Assembly: GCA_017591395.1 (NCBI GenBank)
Contig: WEDG01001498.1
Span: 248,001-312,000, forward strand
Origin: Schistocephalus solidus
Taxonomy: Eukaryota; Platyhelminthes; Cestoda; Diphyllobothriidea; Diphyllobothriidae
Length of the DNA stretch: 64,000 nt
Direction: 5' to 3'
Below are positions 44,860 through 56,425 of the stretch, one piece after another (within the stretch, counting starts at the first letter, position 1; every line of letters begins with the position of its first letter). The notes under the pieces are model-generated. The model was given only the letters and a program-made list of their open reading frames with translations. It was not told where the DNA came from and ran no database searches. The translations under genes were made by a program, and so were the position numbers.

Positions 44860-47806
44860 TTGTTTCCCACCTTTCGTTTCTTCTTTCCAGTTTTCTTCTC
44901 CGCCACCAAATTATCATTTTTTATAAATACTGATGAGCGTAACCTGCCGCTCAGGAATACGCTCAGCTTAGTTTCACTCAATGCGAGGTCAGTTGTAAAT
45001 AAGATGGCTGAGCTTAGAACAGTAGCCTTTGAGCTTGATCCAGATGTGCTGTGCATCACTGAATCCTGGGCTCACTCTCTTATTTCTGACTCGACGCTTG
45101 CTATAGATAATTTCAATTTGTACTGACAAGACCGCGCTGAAAAACGTGGCGGTGGTTGCCTCCTTTATATTAAGTCATCCTTTGTACATTTCCCTTTTCA
45201 TCTGAACATTTCGTCTTTTTCTGGAAATGTATGCTTTGCTTCAGTCATCCTCCCGCACAATAAAAAAGCGGTAATTGGCTGTGTCTATAATCCTCCGTGT
45301 TATTCTGGCAATGAAAGCGAGCTCTGTGAACTATTTGAAAAAGTTGCAGACACTCAGTTTGATGTCAAAATAATCGTAGGTGATTTTAATCTGCAAGACA
45401 TTGACTGGCAGGCCAATTCCTCTCCGCCTAAACATCAGAAATTGGTCGATACTATTAACTTTACAAACATGTCCCAACTGGTCAGATCAGTTACTAGAAA
45501 TGACAACATTTTAGATTTAATTTTTACAAACGATGTCCACCCTCTCTTTATGAATTTCCATCATGATCTATTTACAAGTGATCATGCAATAATTCACTGT
45601 TGTTTTCCAATTCCCCTTCTTACGAAGCCTGAGGTTAAATGCAATAACCTCGACATTGCTAACATAAACCATGAAACAGTAAATAATTTCGTAAGCACTC
45701 TAGATTGGCATAGCATATTCTCAATCAACGATCTTAAAATTTTTCCGTGAGCTATTGCAGAGCCTCACAGAAAAAAATCCAGGCTTTTATCCCGTTTAAG
45801 ATTTTTAATTCACATTCAGCTTCTTCTACTGTTCCGCATTTTCTCCAGAACAGACTTAAAAAATTACGAAAGCAACTTAAAGATTCATCTAAAAGCTCTT
45901 TGTCAGTTCATTTAAGGATTGCACAAATATTTGAATTAGCATCGAGAATAAGGCTCGCGCGAGATAAGCGTAGGGAGTCTCGAGCACTAAGTGATGCCAA
46001 TTCATCCAAATCTGTTGCTCAAATCTTTCATGTTCGGTCATCGGCTAAGCGTCTGAATGTAACTCCGCCCTTACTCGACTGTAACAGAAAATTTGTTACA
46101 GATGATTTGGGCAAAGCAGAATTGTTAAACTCGTTTTTTTGCCAACCACTTTACCACTGAAATTAGCCCCACTCCCACAATTCCTCTGCTTTCAAATTCG
46201 CTTCTAACAACTATTAATTTCTCGCCTTCATGTATTCAAAAGGAAATAGCTCACCGTAAAAATTCACATTCAGTTGGAACTGATAACATTCCAAACTCAC
46301 TTATTAAACAGTTAAGGGATTTTCCACCTTTACTAAGCAAATTATACTCAGTATTTCTCGAAAATGGTTTCTTCCCCGATTATTGGAAAACTTCTATTAT
46401 AATACCAGTTTTTAAATCTGGTTCCCGCTCGGACATTCATAACTATCGCGGTGTTCATAAAACGCCCTCTCTTGCTAAACTCTTCGAAAAACTAATTGCA
46501 AAACAAATCACGGATTTTTGCATAAGCAATAAAATTATCAACTTTTTCCCAACACGGCTTCTTACCGGACCGTTCTTGTAAAACCTGCCACATGTCTTTT
46601 TCTAAATCTACTAACCTCTCTTCGTAATGATCATCTATCTGTAGTAGTTATCTATTTTGATCTTAGTAAGGCATTCGATAAGGTGCCTCATAAACGACTT
46701 CTAGCTAAACTAGAAGCCATAGGATTCCGTAGTCCCCTTACTGACTTTATTAGATCATACCTAAATGATCGAAAGCAAAAAGTTTTAGTAGGGTCCTCAT
46801 ACTCAAGTGCTACCCCGATTGTTAGTGGTGTCCTTCAAGGTACCGTATTAGGTCCTTTGTTGTTCTTACTGTATATAAATGATATTTCATCGATAGTTAA
46901 ACATTCTCAATCTTTTATTTATGCTGATGATCTCAAATGCGTTTATTCCTTCTCTAACTCTACAACCGAACGGTGCCTAGAACAAATTCATTCAGACTTA
47001 GACGCTCTTTTCGGCCTGGAGCTCCACATGGCTAATGGAGTTCTCACCTACTAAGTGTCGCTACATGAGTTTTGGGCCTGTAAGGCTGCCGCAACCTCTT
47101 ATCTTTGAAGGTTGCCATATGATTGAATGTTCCTCCATCAAGGACTTGGGCTTAAGCTACACCAATAAATTAGATCTTTCGCCTCATGCCGATAGAATTA
47201 CGGCCAAAGCTGCTCAGATTTGCGGCTTTATTTCTTATAATTTCTACCTTCCTGAAATTAAATTAAGACTTTATCGTATGTTTGTACTTCCCATTCTTGA
47301 ATTTTGCTGTTTTTTCTTCGGTTTGATGAATGAATCTAGCCGTTCAAAAATTGAAAATGTTCAAAGAAATTTCACAAAAAAACTCCTATATCCGACTCTT
47401 TTAACTACTTCCTACTCAACAAGATGCCAGCTTACGAAGCTAAAATTTCTTTGGGTCAGGAGACTTGAAGCAGGCTTTTGTCTCCTTTTTCGTCTTAAAT
47501 AATAGTTCAACTCTCCCAAAGCTTTCTGTAATTACCCCCGTTAGTCTTCCTTATAACCTTAGAAATTCTGAACTAATTATACCTCCCCCTGCATCCTCCA
47601 CGTGTAAACGCTCTCTCTTCTTTGCTTCTAGGTATAGTTTTCTTTGGAATAACTTGCCAATTGAAATTAGGTCGTTAACTAGTCTATCTGCATTCAAGCG
47701 AAGACTGCACATGTATCTTAACACTGATTCTATTAACCTTTTATTTTCCTCATCTTTTCCCAGTAGCTTTCCCCATGACTCGGAGAAAGGACCATCGGGA
47801 ATTTGA
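44860..47806 (+). pseudogene. Element E ORF2 (APE endonuclease + reverse transcriptase), frame-broken
   Basis: Endonuclease motifs in order: LVSLNARSVVNKMAELR (44970-45020), DPDVLCITESWAHSL (45040-45080), VGDFNLQDIDW (45380-45412), ILDLIF (45508) and TSDHAIIH (45575-45598). Reverse transcriptase motifs: VVIYFDLSKAFDKVPHKR (~46645-46695), SGVLQGTVLGPLLFLLYIND (46820-46880) and SFIYADDLKCVYSF (46912-46954), all catalytic Asp kept. The post-polymerase part at 47035-47806 ends WNNLPIEIRSLTSLSAFKRR. One premature TGA and about four frame changes make it non-coding as it stands. Confidence 0.88.
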
Positions 47807-48411
47807 GTAACCCTCTTGAAACTATATTTACGCTACCTGGAGACGCCCATGAACTATAATGTCTCCTTATATCACCCGTCCTCCAAACGATGACGTCATT
47901 CGGACGTACAAATTCGGTGGTCCACAGTTATAAATGCTGCGGTTTCTTTGGATACTAACCATCATTAGAATTCAATTCTGGATCCTATGATGCTGAGGAC
48001 TTAAGTTCATTGACGCATTTTCGTGAGATTCTGTTTCATACGCCTAAGTGATCAAGAACGAATCACCTCGACGTTTCATTATCTCATTCTGAAATGCTAC
48101 TGCAGTATTACCCTATTCTACCACCTGACTATTTTTTTCCTAAGCGGTTTTTTCTCCTACCTTCTATTCGAAAATGAAGGCCTATTGAACTCTGCCTCCA
48201 TTTTCATGGTAGGAGTTTTTTTCACTGCCTATTTTTCTAGTTCACCATTAATTTTAAAACATTGCTAACTGTTGACATAGCAGGACAATTTATGAATTTG
48301 TACATTTTATCTGCACACATTGTCATAACTTTATTTCGTTACTAATGTTTGCTTAGACAGAACCTTCCCGGTGCTAACCAAATATAAATTCTAAATAAAT
48401 AAATAAATAAA

Positions 48412-49701
48412 GATAGACACGTGGTTCACATTGCCTTCATTGACTTTCAAAAGGCCTTCGATACTGTGCCGCACGAGAGACTGCTGTACAAGCTAGAAAG
48501 AATTGGAATCAGAGATTACCTCCTCAAGTAGATCGAAAACTTCCTCGTGGGTCGGCGTCAGGTTGTGTGCATCGGCCAAGAGAGGTCAAGTTCTGCTGCG
48601 GTCGAGAGTGGGGTTCCTCAGGGCTCAATACTAGGGCCAAAACTGTTTCTAATATACGTGAACGATTGTGTCAGGAATCTCGACTGTGAAGCAGCAATGT
48701 TTGCCGACGACATTAAAAGCTGGAATGTAATCCAGAGCCCTGCTGACGAAGATAAACTGCAGATCAACCTAACTCGGTTGTAGGAGCGGTCGAATCATTG
48801 GCTTATGCGGTTCAACGTCGATAAGTGTACAATACTTCGCTAAGGCAACCCATCTGGACCTGCTGAAAGTAGAAGTTACTTTCTCAACGGTGAAGCCTTA
48901 GAAAACGTGGAAACCCAAAAGGACCATGGTGTGCTGACGACCACCACCTTAAAACCATCGTCTCACTGCTCGAAAGTGGCGAAGAGCGCAATTTCGGTGT
49001 TACATGCCATCAGGCTAGCCTTTTTGGATTTCGATGAAGATCTTTTCGCTAAAACTTTTGGAACATTCATTAGGCCGCACTTGGAATATGCTCTGCACGC
49101 CTGGAAACCCTGGACAGTTCAAGATCAGAACTGCCTCGAAAGAGTACAGAGGAAAGCCACCAAAATGGTTAGAAGTCTAAGCTCCTTGCCATATCCAACC
49201 CGCCTAATGAATCTTAATCTGTTCCCTTTGAGTTATAGGCAAATGCGTGGTGATCTCCTGCAGACATTCCGCATTGTGAAGGGATTGGATTGTTGCCTGG
49301 AATTCTCGGACTTCTTTGAATTTGCCGCAACGACCCATCTCCGAGGTCACCCATTGAAACTGCGTGTCCAGCAGGCGATACTGGATGTGCGAAAGTTCTC
49401 CTTCTCTGTCAAAGTGGTTAAACCATGGAATGCCCTCCCTGAAGACGTTGTAATGTCACCATCGCTGGAAAGCTTTTAAAGGAACCTTGACCGTTTTATG
49501 TTCCGCAACGAGCCTGAGCGATGAGAAATTTATCTTAACCCTCGAGAGTCATGCACCACTTGTCATATTTTTATGACCACCTTTTGTACCTTTGCAACCC
49601 ACACGATTTCTCTGTATACCGCACTTAATTTTTACGTTGCAAATAGGGTACTCAAAGGCTTATGCCTATTTCCCTCAATAAATTGAATTGAATTGAATTG
49701 A
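48412..49701 (+). mobile_element. Retroelement K: right piece of D, with 3' end and TTGAA tail
   Basis: Resumes the D reading with HIAFIDFQKAFDTVPHERLL, VPQGSILGP and an intact AAMFADDIKSWN (48700). A C-terminal domain (48907-49479) follows with FGTFIRPHLEYALHAWKPW. It also has the 3' hairpin (49645-49675) and an (ATTGA)n tail at 49680-49701. Stops at 48529 and 48781 and a frame change at ~48840 disable it. Confidence 0.88.
49645..49675 (+). repeat. 3' hairpin of element K
   Basis: AGGG-(7)-AGGC-TTAT-GCCT-(4)-CCCT, a two-part stem followed by CAATAAATTGAATTG. Confidence 0.7.
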
Positions 49702-50020
49702 CTGCGCAGCCTCTGCACCAATAATAACTGAAAACCACTCAGGGAACCAAACGTGTACAACCTCGTGAAGATCTGAAGTTATCCAGGACCTTCGACATCT
49801 CCGAACGACTGAGTCGTTCCTGAATATCCTTCATACCGTTTATAGTATTTTTTTAAAAAGCGCTTTTTGAACAATAATAAACATTTTTGCTCATATTGCA
49901 TGAAATACTCGCCATACTCCAAAGCCAGTCGGAAATTTTCGTTATACGCTCAACGGAGAACATACTTTTACGCAGTGTTTTAACATTTATGGACTCAAAA
50001 CAATTGTTTGCTAGCAACAG
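49702..50020. other. Unassigned stretch between K and J
   Basis: About 0.3 kb after the TTGAA tail of K. It is open in the J frame but without retroelement motifs; it may be host DNA or an unrecognised part of J. Confidence 0.4.
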
Positions 50021-51560
50021 AACCCGTCACGGAACTTCGAAGATTTTCGAGACCTTGATCAAAGACAAGATGATGTGTCTCCTAAGAGAGAATAACCTAC
50101 TTAATGCGGCTCCGCATGGTTTTCTCGAAAAAAGGTCTTGTGACACTTGCCAGCTCTCTTTCTTCGATCATGTGCTACAATCTAGAGACAGCGGTTTTGC
50201 AATTTACACTGTTTACTTCGATTTCACGAAGGCTTTTGATCGTGTTGACCACGATCTCCTCCTGCTGGAACTTGCCTCCTTCGGCATAGGTAACAAGCTT
50301 CTGAACTTAATATTTTCCTATTTGAATGCTCGCGCACAACGGGTTAAAATTTCTGATGTTATCTACAACCCCACGCATGTGAGGAGCGGAGTTATTCAGG
50401 GCAGCGTGCTCGGCCCGCTTCTATTTTGCCTCTTTTTCAACGATGTTCCTGATTGTTTTCAGTATGGTAGGCCCTTTCTGTACGCTGACGATTTAAAAAT
50501 TGCCTATCGAGATAAACCGATTGATCACAACATCGTGCTTGAGCTCTTAAAAACGGATCTTCAGGTCTTCGCTCAGTGGTGTCGCACATGGCGCCTCTCA
50601 CTTTCTTGGCAAAAGTGCTCCGTTATGGTTATTGGCGACAGCCATCAGCCCCATCTAAGCATAGACGGTCACGATCTAAACGTGCCCGGAGTTATAAAGG
50701 ATCTGGGCATATCATACTCTAGTAGTCTTAATCTGTCAGAGCACTGCCCCCTGATTGTCTCGAAAGCACGCCAAACTACTTGGTTTATTCTCAGAAATTT
50801 TAAAACCGTCAAAATTAGAATCAGCCTCTATAAAATGTATGTCAGGGCTAGTCTAGAATACTGCTCGTTTCTATTTAGTCTTCTGCACGCTAGTGAACGA
50901 AAGAAGATAGAATCAGTCCAGCACTTCTTTACAAAAAGAGTTTTCTATTCAGATTACCGAAACCTGTCCTACCAACAACGCTGTGAGCTTACAAGCCTTG
51001 ACCCGCTATGGCTTCGTAGATTACAGAAGGGACTATCGTTACCGTTTAAACTACTTAACAGTCGTACATTTAACCCCCTTACATCTCTGAGGCACCTCAA
51101 CCACTCTCGGCGCACCAGTCATCGAGATGTATTTTTATTTCTTCCTTTGGCACGCACAGTTAGATACCGACAGTTTTTTTCGGTAAACGCTATAGCAATC
51201 TGGAATAAGCTACCTAGAAGTATCAAAATTCAGCAAAGCTATCCCTTGTTTACGCGAACTGTCACTAGTTTTTCTTCATTCAGGACACCTTCCAAAACTT
51301 TTTGGGTGCTGACTTTGTTGAAGCTCTCTTCGGTTCTGATGGCGTTCACGGACTCTGAATCCTGTGCCGGTCTTCATGCTGAGGGGAAAAATCACTGGCT
51401 CTGCAGACCTCAATCGGCTTATTTCTCAGTCGACAGCGAACAGCCGCTCGCCGACATACCTGCTGGTGCAGAATACCGGATCTGTAACACTGAATGGAGA
51501 GGTTCTTCACCGGGCACCTGTGTTAACGCGTCCCTGTCCAGAACTTTAATTACTCAATAA
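49887..51560 (+). CDS. J reverse-transcriptase frame, 557 codons uninterrupted
   Basis: Homology starts around residue 45 (TSKIFETLIKDKM). It includes HGFLEKRSCDTCQ (~75), VYFDFTKAFDRVDHDLL (~110), SGVIQGSVLGPLLFCLFFND (~170), YADDLKIAY (~200), DLGISYSSSLNLSEHC (~275) and WNKLPRSIKIQQSYPLFTR (~445), so the polymerase and C-terminal domain are complete. The frame stays open for about 90 further codons (residues ~465-557). These have no motif I recognise and are probably 3'UTR that happens to be open. Residues 1-40 are likewise likely chance extension. Without the endonuclease it cannot be a full ORF2. Confidence 0.75.
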   Translation: MLILHEILAILQSQSEIFVIRSTENILLRSVLTFMDSKQLFASNRTRHGTSKIFETLIKDKMMCLLRENNLLNAAPHGFLEKRSCDTCQLSFFDHVLQSRDSGFAIYTVYFDFTKAFDRVDHDLLLLELASFGIGNKLLNLIFSYLNARAQRVKISDVIYNPTHVRSGVIQGSVLGPLLFCLFFNDVPDCFQYGRPFLYADDLKIAYRDKPIDHNIVLELLKTDLQVFAQWCRTWRLSLSWQKCSVMVIGDSHQPHLSIDGHDLNVPGVIKDLGISYSSSLNLSEHCPLIVSKARQTTWFILRNFKTVKIRISLYKMYVRASLEYCSFLFSLLHASERKKIESVQHFFTKRVFYSDYRNLSYQQRCELTSLDPLWLRRLQKGLSLPFKLLNSRTFNPLTSLRHLNHSRRTSHRDVFLFLPLARTVRYRQFFSVNAIAIWNKLPRSIKIQQSYPLFTRTVTSFSSFRTPSKTFWVLTLLKLSSVLMAFTDSESCAGLHAEGKNHWLCRPQSAYFSVDSEQPLADIPAGAEYRICNTEWRGSSPGTCVNASLSRTLITQ

Positions 51561-51632
51561 GCTGCAGTTTTTTCTCCTGAAAAACACATGAAACAACGAT
51601 CAGGAGTTTTTCACTGTCAGCTTGACCCTCTA

Positions 51633-51696
<64 letters not shown>

Positions 51697-51958
51697 GGGA
51701 AATAATTTCTGAAATTATTAAGCGCAGGACATGGAGTCAGGTGCTTCGGACATGACTTTTTAGGGTCAGACCCGAAATTTCAATGAACATTTGGGTCGTT
51801 GCTGTGTCACACAGCAGCAGAAACATCGGCGAAACACGTGTCTGGGCTTTTAGCTAGTACCTATGTCGGAAGAACGGTATAACGTCTTTGCCATATATAT
51901 ATTTTTGACCTTGCCTGTAAACTGGCAATAAATAAATAAAATAAAATAAAATAAAAGT
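50020..51958 (+). mobile_element. Retroelement J: 5'-truncated YADD-type non-LTR element
   Basis: Contains a single long reverse-transcriptase frame, then a 3' region with a long (TA)n microsatellite at 51636-51694. It ends CTGGCAATAAATAAATAAAA with an AAAATA-repeat tail at ~51925-51958. The endonuclease and ORF1 are missing. The polymerase is related to, but clearly distinct from, that of element E (HDLLLLELASFGIG; FLYADDLKIAY). Confidence 0.82.
51636..51694. repeat. (TA)n microsatellite, ~59 bp
   Basis: An uninterrupted TA dinucleotide run inside the 3' region of element J, followed by ATCGGGG. A shorter TATATATAT also lies just before the J tail (~51893). Confidence 0.95.
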
Positions 51959-52938
51959 ATCAAAAACTACAACTTGTAACAGCTCACAATGTTCGGACGC
52001 GATTACCCATTACGACCGGATAACAGGAACACAGTCTTTGAATCCTATGGACGACGACCAGAGCAAACCGCAAATCTCATCCTGCTATCTTGGGTGTTCT
52101 AAAGAGCCCGTAGTTGAATCCCAAGAAACAAACGCGTGGCAAGCTGCAATGGGGAAATACCACAACAGGAGGAGAAAAGTCACAGTCAACTCTGATGGAT
52201 TCATTGAAGCCTTCAGATGAGAGTATGGTCAGAGGTAGACTAAATCCCAACGAGAGCTCTGTAAACCGTTCTCGTGCCCTTTAGGAGAACTAAGGAGGAA
52301 GCGAAAATTCCAAGCAGCAGGATCGGTAACAGTGTTTAGTCATTCAGGGTTTGCACGAGTCAACTACAGTCCGACCTGAAGACCGTGTCGCCGAAGACCT
52401 TGCTTCGTTTAATGGCCTCCTAAACTAGTTGCTCCCACTGGGCGTGGAAGTAAAAAAATAACTAAAGCATTCCGGATCGGCAAAAGGTCTGAAGACAGCC
52501 TACGAACGCCGCGACCCTGACCTTTAAAAATAATGCTAGAGAGCAAAGACCAAATCAAGGCGATCCCATCCAAAAAAACTAACCTCCGTCACTCGCATAA
52601 AGAGGTTTTTCAACTGGATTACTCCCCTGCGGAAAGGCTGAAACGTCGGGAAATTATCGTGGAACTACAATCAAGACTGTAGGCTGGCGAACACAATCTG
52701 GCTATTTTCAATGGGAAGGTAATTCAAAAGAAAACAAATTTTTATTGAACAAACCGATTGTTCTAAGGACAACGGCAGCCACCTCACTAACGCCAAAACC
52801 ATCAGGTAACAAATTGCCCAAATAGATGTCAGAACTGATTCCGTAACGCCCAGCGTTCTCACTAAAGAAACCAGAGTTACCGAAACGGAAGAAACATACG
52901 AACTTGACGTTAGAGGAGACGCAGTTGGGCCCATAAAA

Positions 52939-53700
52939 TTGACAAACGCAACAGGAAATTTGGTTGGCGCAAAATTGAAGTGCTTGTATACAAATGCACA
53001 AAGCCTTTTAGCAAAACTTGATGAGTTAAAAATTTGCCTTGCCGAAGTATCTCCGGATGTGATAGCAGTAACCGAAACCTGGCTGTCGGGCAGTATTCGA
53101 GATAGCGAAATAACATTGTCTGCATACCAAATATATCGGAGGGACCGAGAAAACCGACAGGGCGCCGGAATAATTGCGTATGTGAAAGACGTGCTAATAG
53201 TGTCTAACAAGACGAGCAAGTTTGCGTGCAGCACGGAAGCCATATGGTTGAATTTCAAGGCTCTTAGCTCTCCCTGTCTAGATGTCCTCATTGTCTATCG
53301 GCAATCTGGGATAGACCGAGTCGCAGACACCCACTTGTTGTAACAATTAGAAAATTTCTCCCGTAGACCTAAATTCATGATTATGGGTGACTTCAACGCA
53401 CCAGGAATTAACTGGAGCACTGTTCAATCATCATGCCCGAAATCGACTTTTAATTATGTTTTTCTGCAAAAGACCTTGAAGGCACTCCTCACACAACCTG
53501 TCCCTTTCCCCACCAGAACAAGTGAAGGACAAAGGGCTAACTGTCTTGACCTTGTTTTCACGAAAAACATCAGGCAGCATTGACGAGATTAATTTAATGC
53601 CTCCGTTCGGTCGTAGTGATCATGTGGTGCTTATGTGGGACTTCTCCTTATTCTCCGTTGCGCCTGCTATAGAGGAAAAACGGCGTAACGTTTGGCGAGG
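52939..53700 (+). pseudogene. F endonuclease domain (APE type)
   Basis: Clear APE-endonuclease motifs: the Asn of TNAQSL, the Glu of VTETW, GDFNAPGINW at 53385-53415, and the SDH motif of FGRSDHVVLMWD at 53608-53645. All key catalytic residues (N, E, D, N, S-D-H) are still present. Only a stop at 53341 and a frame change near 53560 break it. Confidence 0.85.
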
Positions 53701-54099
53701 AAACTAACATCAGATGCGAGCAGATTTAACAGACATCAACTGGACCTCAATGTTTTCGAGCACCGTGAACGAAGATTTGGAGTCCTTCTGAAATGGTCTT
53801 CTGCAACTTATGGACAACCACTGCCCACTAACGAGTGTCCATCACAGCAAGCGTCCTGGGTGGCTACACAGCAACTTAAAAAGGGAAATGAACAGGAAGC
53901 ACAAGTTGTGGAGAAAATATTGTGAGTCTAATCGAGTGGCCTATTTTAATAAGTATAAAACACAGAGAAACAAATGAGAAGCCTTATTCCTAAAACGCGA
54001 AAAGAATTTGAGAAGACCTGTCTGCAAAAGGTGACGCAGAATCCAAAGTTAGTCTACAGTTACCGCCGTAGATGTAAAAGGAATAAACATCAAATACCA

Positions 54100-55095
54100 C
54101 TAATTAAGACTGCCATGGGCGTCGAAATTTCTGACAACAGGGAAAAAGCCGAGTACTTTTCACAGTTCTACCGCTCAGTCTTCACAAACGAGGCAAGGTT
54201 CCTTCGTCTCTCAGTGGATAACCCGCCAACTGCAAGCATTAGCCACATACTATTCTCAGAATTTCTGATTCAAAAGGAATTAAAAGAACTAAAAGAGTCG
54301 AAATCCCCAGTACCAGATGAGCTTCCACTCAAGCTTCGGAAATTACTCGCCCATGAACTTTCCGCACCTCTGTCAGTGCTCTTTCAAAATTAATTTGACT
54401 CCGGAACACTTCTTTTCGATTAGAAGCTGGCATATATAACTCCTTTGTACAAAAGCGTTAGCCGGGCGTCAGTTACAAACTACAGGCCCATAAGCTTGAC
54501 ATGCATCTTTGGCAAGATTATGGAAAGGATCATCAAGAGGGAATTGGTGAAATTCCTAGAGACTCATAATTTGTTATCAAGCTGTCAACACGGGTTCAGA
54601 AAAGGAAGATCATGCACAATGAATTTGCTGTATTCGCTCCAGAGGTGGATCCAAGCACTTGAAGATAGACACGCGGTTCACATTGCCTTCATTGACTTTC
54701 AAAAGGCCTTCGATACTGTGCCGCACGAGAAACTGCTGTACAAGCTAGAAAGAATTGGAATCAGAGGTAACCTCCTCAAGTAGATCGAAAACTTCATCGT
54801 GGGTCGGCGCCAGATTGTGTGCATCGGCCAGGAGAGGTCAAAGTCTGCTGCGGTGGAGAGTGGGGTTCCTCAGGGCTCAGTACTAGGGCCAATACTGTTT
54901 CTAATATACGTGAACGATTGTGTCAGGAATCTCGACTGTGAAGTAGCAATGTTTGTCGATGACTTTAAAATCTGGAATGAAATCCAGAGCCCTGCTGACG
55001 ACGATAAACTGCAAATCAACCTTACTCGTTTGGAAGAGTGGTCCAATCATTGGCTTTTGCGGTTCAACGTCGATAATTGTAGAATACTTCGCTAA
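54100..55095 (+). pseudogene. F reverse transcriptase remnants
   Basis: Frames at 53974-54393, 54445-54783 and 54799-55095 together carry ELKESKSPVPDELPLK, NYRPISLTCIFGKIMERI, FIDFQKAFDTVPHEKLL, SGVPQGSVLGPILFLIYVND and FVDDFKIWN. Stop codons separate them. Nucleotide identity with D and K is high throughout. Confidence 0.85.
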
Positions 55096-55595
55096 GGCAA
55101 CCCATCTGGATCTGCCAAAAGTAGTAGTTACTTTCTCATCGGTGAAGCCTTAAAAGACGTGGAAACCCAAAAGGACCTTGGTGTGCTGACGACCACCACC
55201 TTTAAACCATCGTCTTGCATGCCATCAGACGAGCCTTTTTGGATTTCGATGAAGATCTCTTCGCTTAGACTTTTGGAACATTCATTAGTCCGCATTTGGA
55301 ATATGCTATGCAAGCCTGGAAACTCAGGTGAGACTGGATGTGTGCAAGTTCTCCTTCTCTGTCAGAGTGGTTAAACCATGGAAGGCCCTCCTTGAAGACG
55401 TTGTGATGTCACCATCGCTGGAAAGCTTTATAAGGAACCTGGACAGTTTTATTTTCCGCAACGAGCCTGAGCGATGAGGAATTTCTCTTAACCCTCGAGA
55501 GTTGTGCACCACTTGTCATATTTTATGACCACCTTTTTTACCGTTGCAACCCACACGGTTTCTCTGTATACCGCACTTACTTTTTCGTTACAAAT

Positions 55596-55626
55596 AGGGT
55601 ACTCAAAGGCCCATGCCTATTTCCCT
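55596..55626 (+). repeat. 3' hairpin of element F
   Basis: Same as in K except the loop, which is CCAT; both stem parts are intact. Confidence 0.7.
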
Positions 55627-55656
55627 CAATAAATTGAATTGAATTGAATTGAATTG

Positions 55657-56425
55657 ACAACATTTTAAAATACAGTCAATTACAGAATAATTAATATCGC
55701 AAGCGATTATTTTAATGTTAAAATTGGACTCCAAAACCAATTTAAAAATTTCGCAAAGATTTGCATCATCATCGGATGAGGAATTTGGCGGTTTTAAATG
55801 CATTCGAGAATCGTCTTTTGCCGGGGCGACTAGATATTGGATACGAAGCATTAATCATTAGAGAATGACGTGACAACTAGATCAAACGATAAGTGCTTAA
55901 ATGAATGTTTAATAAAGAAAAGACAACGACTACCATGCTCATTAATGTGGTTTTGACGGTAGAGATCATACTGGTCTATGACAAGCAAAGAGTCGGAAAT
56001 TAAGGGATTTATCCAAGGTTCAGTTACACATACAAAATCGGGGATAAAATCGAAAGCAATGGTTCTTAGTTGATAATTTTATTAATAACAGATCTATCAT
56101 AAAGTAGTATGACATCTAGTGTGGTTCGAATATTCAAGCTAGGGTCATCGTTATTTATAAAAAAATCAGAGGTGGGTAATTAAGTTGGAACGTATTGTGG
56201 TGTGGAGGGTAACTGCCAACTGCGCCAGAACTATTTTTATAAGGAAAGTCAGTAACAAAAGGGTGAGAGGGATATCTCAAAGGTGTAGGAATATAACTTA
56301 CCGGTATCGAACCATCATAGGGGGTTAAAACATGGATATTCCTGTTGATAGTTAATACTGATGGAGGAAGTTAGATTGAATACAGAGGCTGGTGGGAAAA
56401 GGCAAGCAGCTATACGGATTAAAAT
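55657..56425 (-). mobile_element. Retroelement H': ORF1 end and endonuclease start of an E-like element
   Basis: On minus, Ser/Pro/Phe-rich ORF1-end sequence (56420-56160) precedes FIPDFVCVTEPWINPLIS and SLLVIDQYDLYRQ (about 56030-55930). Then comes NLCEIFKLVLESNFNIKIIA with the decayed catalytic CDINYSVIDC (55720-55680). It is cut off exactly at the F tail at 55656, and its remainder is not found left of F. It is a diverged relative of E rather than a recent copy. Confidence 0.72.

Larger units (their letters stand above)
43338..48411 (+). mobile_element. Retroelement E: ~5-kb two-ORF non-LTR element nested in D/K
   Basis: A near-full-length element with an untranslated leader (43338-43770), an intact ORF1, an ORF2 with APE endonuclease and YADD reverse transcriptase, a ~0.6-kb 3' tail region and an (AAATA)n-like end at 48392-48411. 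ORF2 starts right behind ORF1 (about 3 nt apart). It is broken by a TGA at 45124 (the inverted copy G has a codon for Arg there) and by frame changes near 45745, 46140, 46540 and 47040. It interrupts a CR1-like element between 43337 and 48412; no target duplication longer than about 2 nt is visible. Related copies are G, H, H' and L. Confidence 0.9.
51959..55656 (+). mobile_element. Retroelement F: near-full-length CR1-like element of the D/K family, decayed
   Basis: ORF1 remnants (52038-52220 and broken frames to ~52900), endonuclease 52939-53720 (LKCLYTNAQSLLAKLDELK, VTETWLSGS, GDFNAPGINW, GRSDHVV), reverse transcriptase 54100-55100 and 3' region to the TTGAA tail at 55630-55656. The polymerase has FVDD in place of FADD and stops at 54391, 54424 and 54781. 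Compared with K it lacks about 40 nt near 55215 and about 270 nt near 55325. The 3' hairpin lies at 55596-55626. The tail abuts the minus-strand endonuclease remnant H'. Confidence 0.88.

Noticed and set aside
51820..51850. CGGCGAAACACGTGTC in the J 3' region resembles the GAAA side of a hammerhead
   Set aside because: No CTGANGA strand at a suitable distance upstream; the stems cannot be completed.
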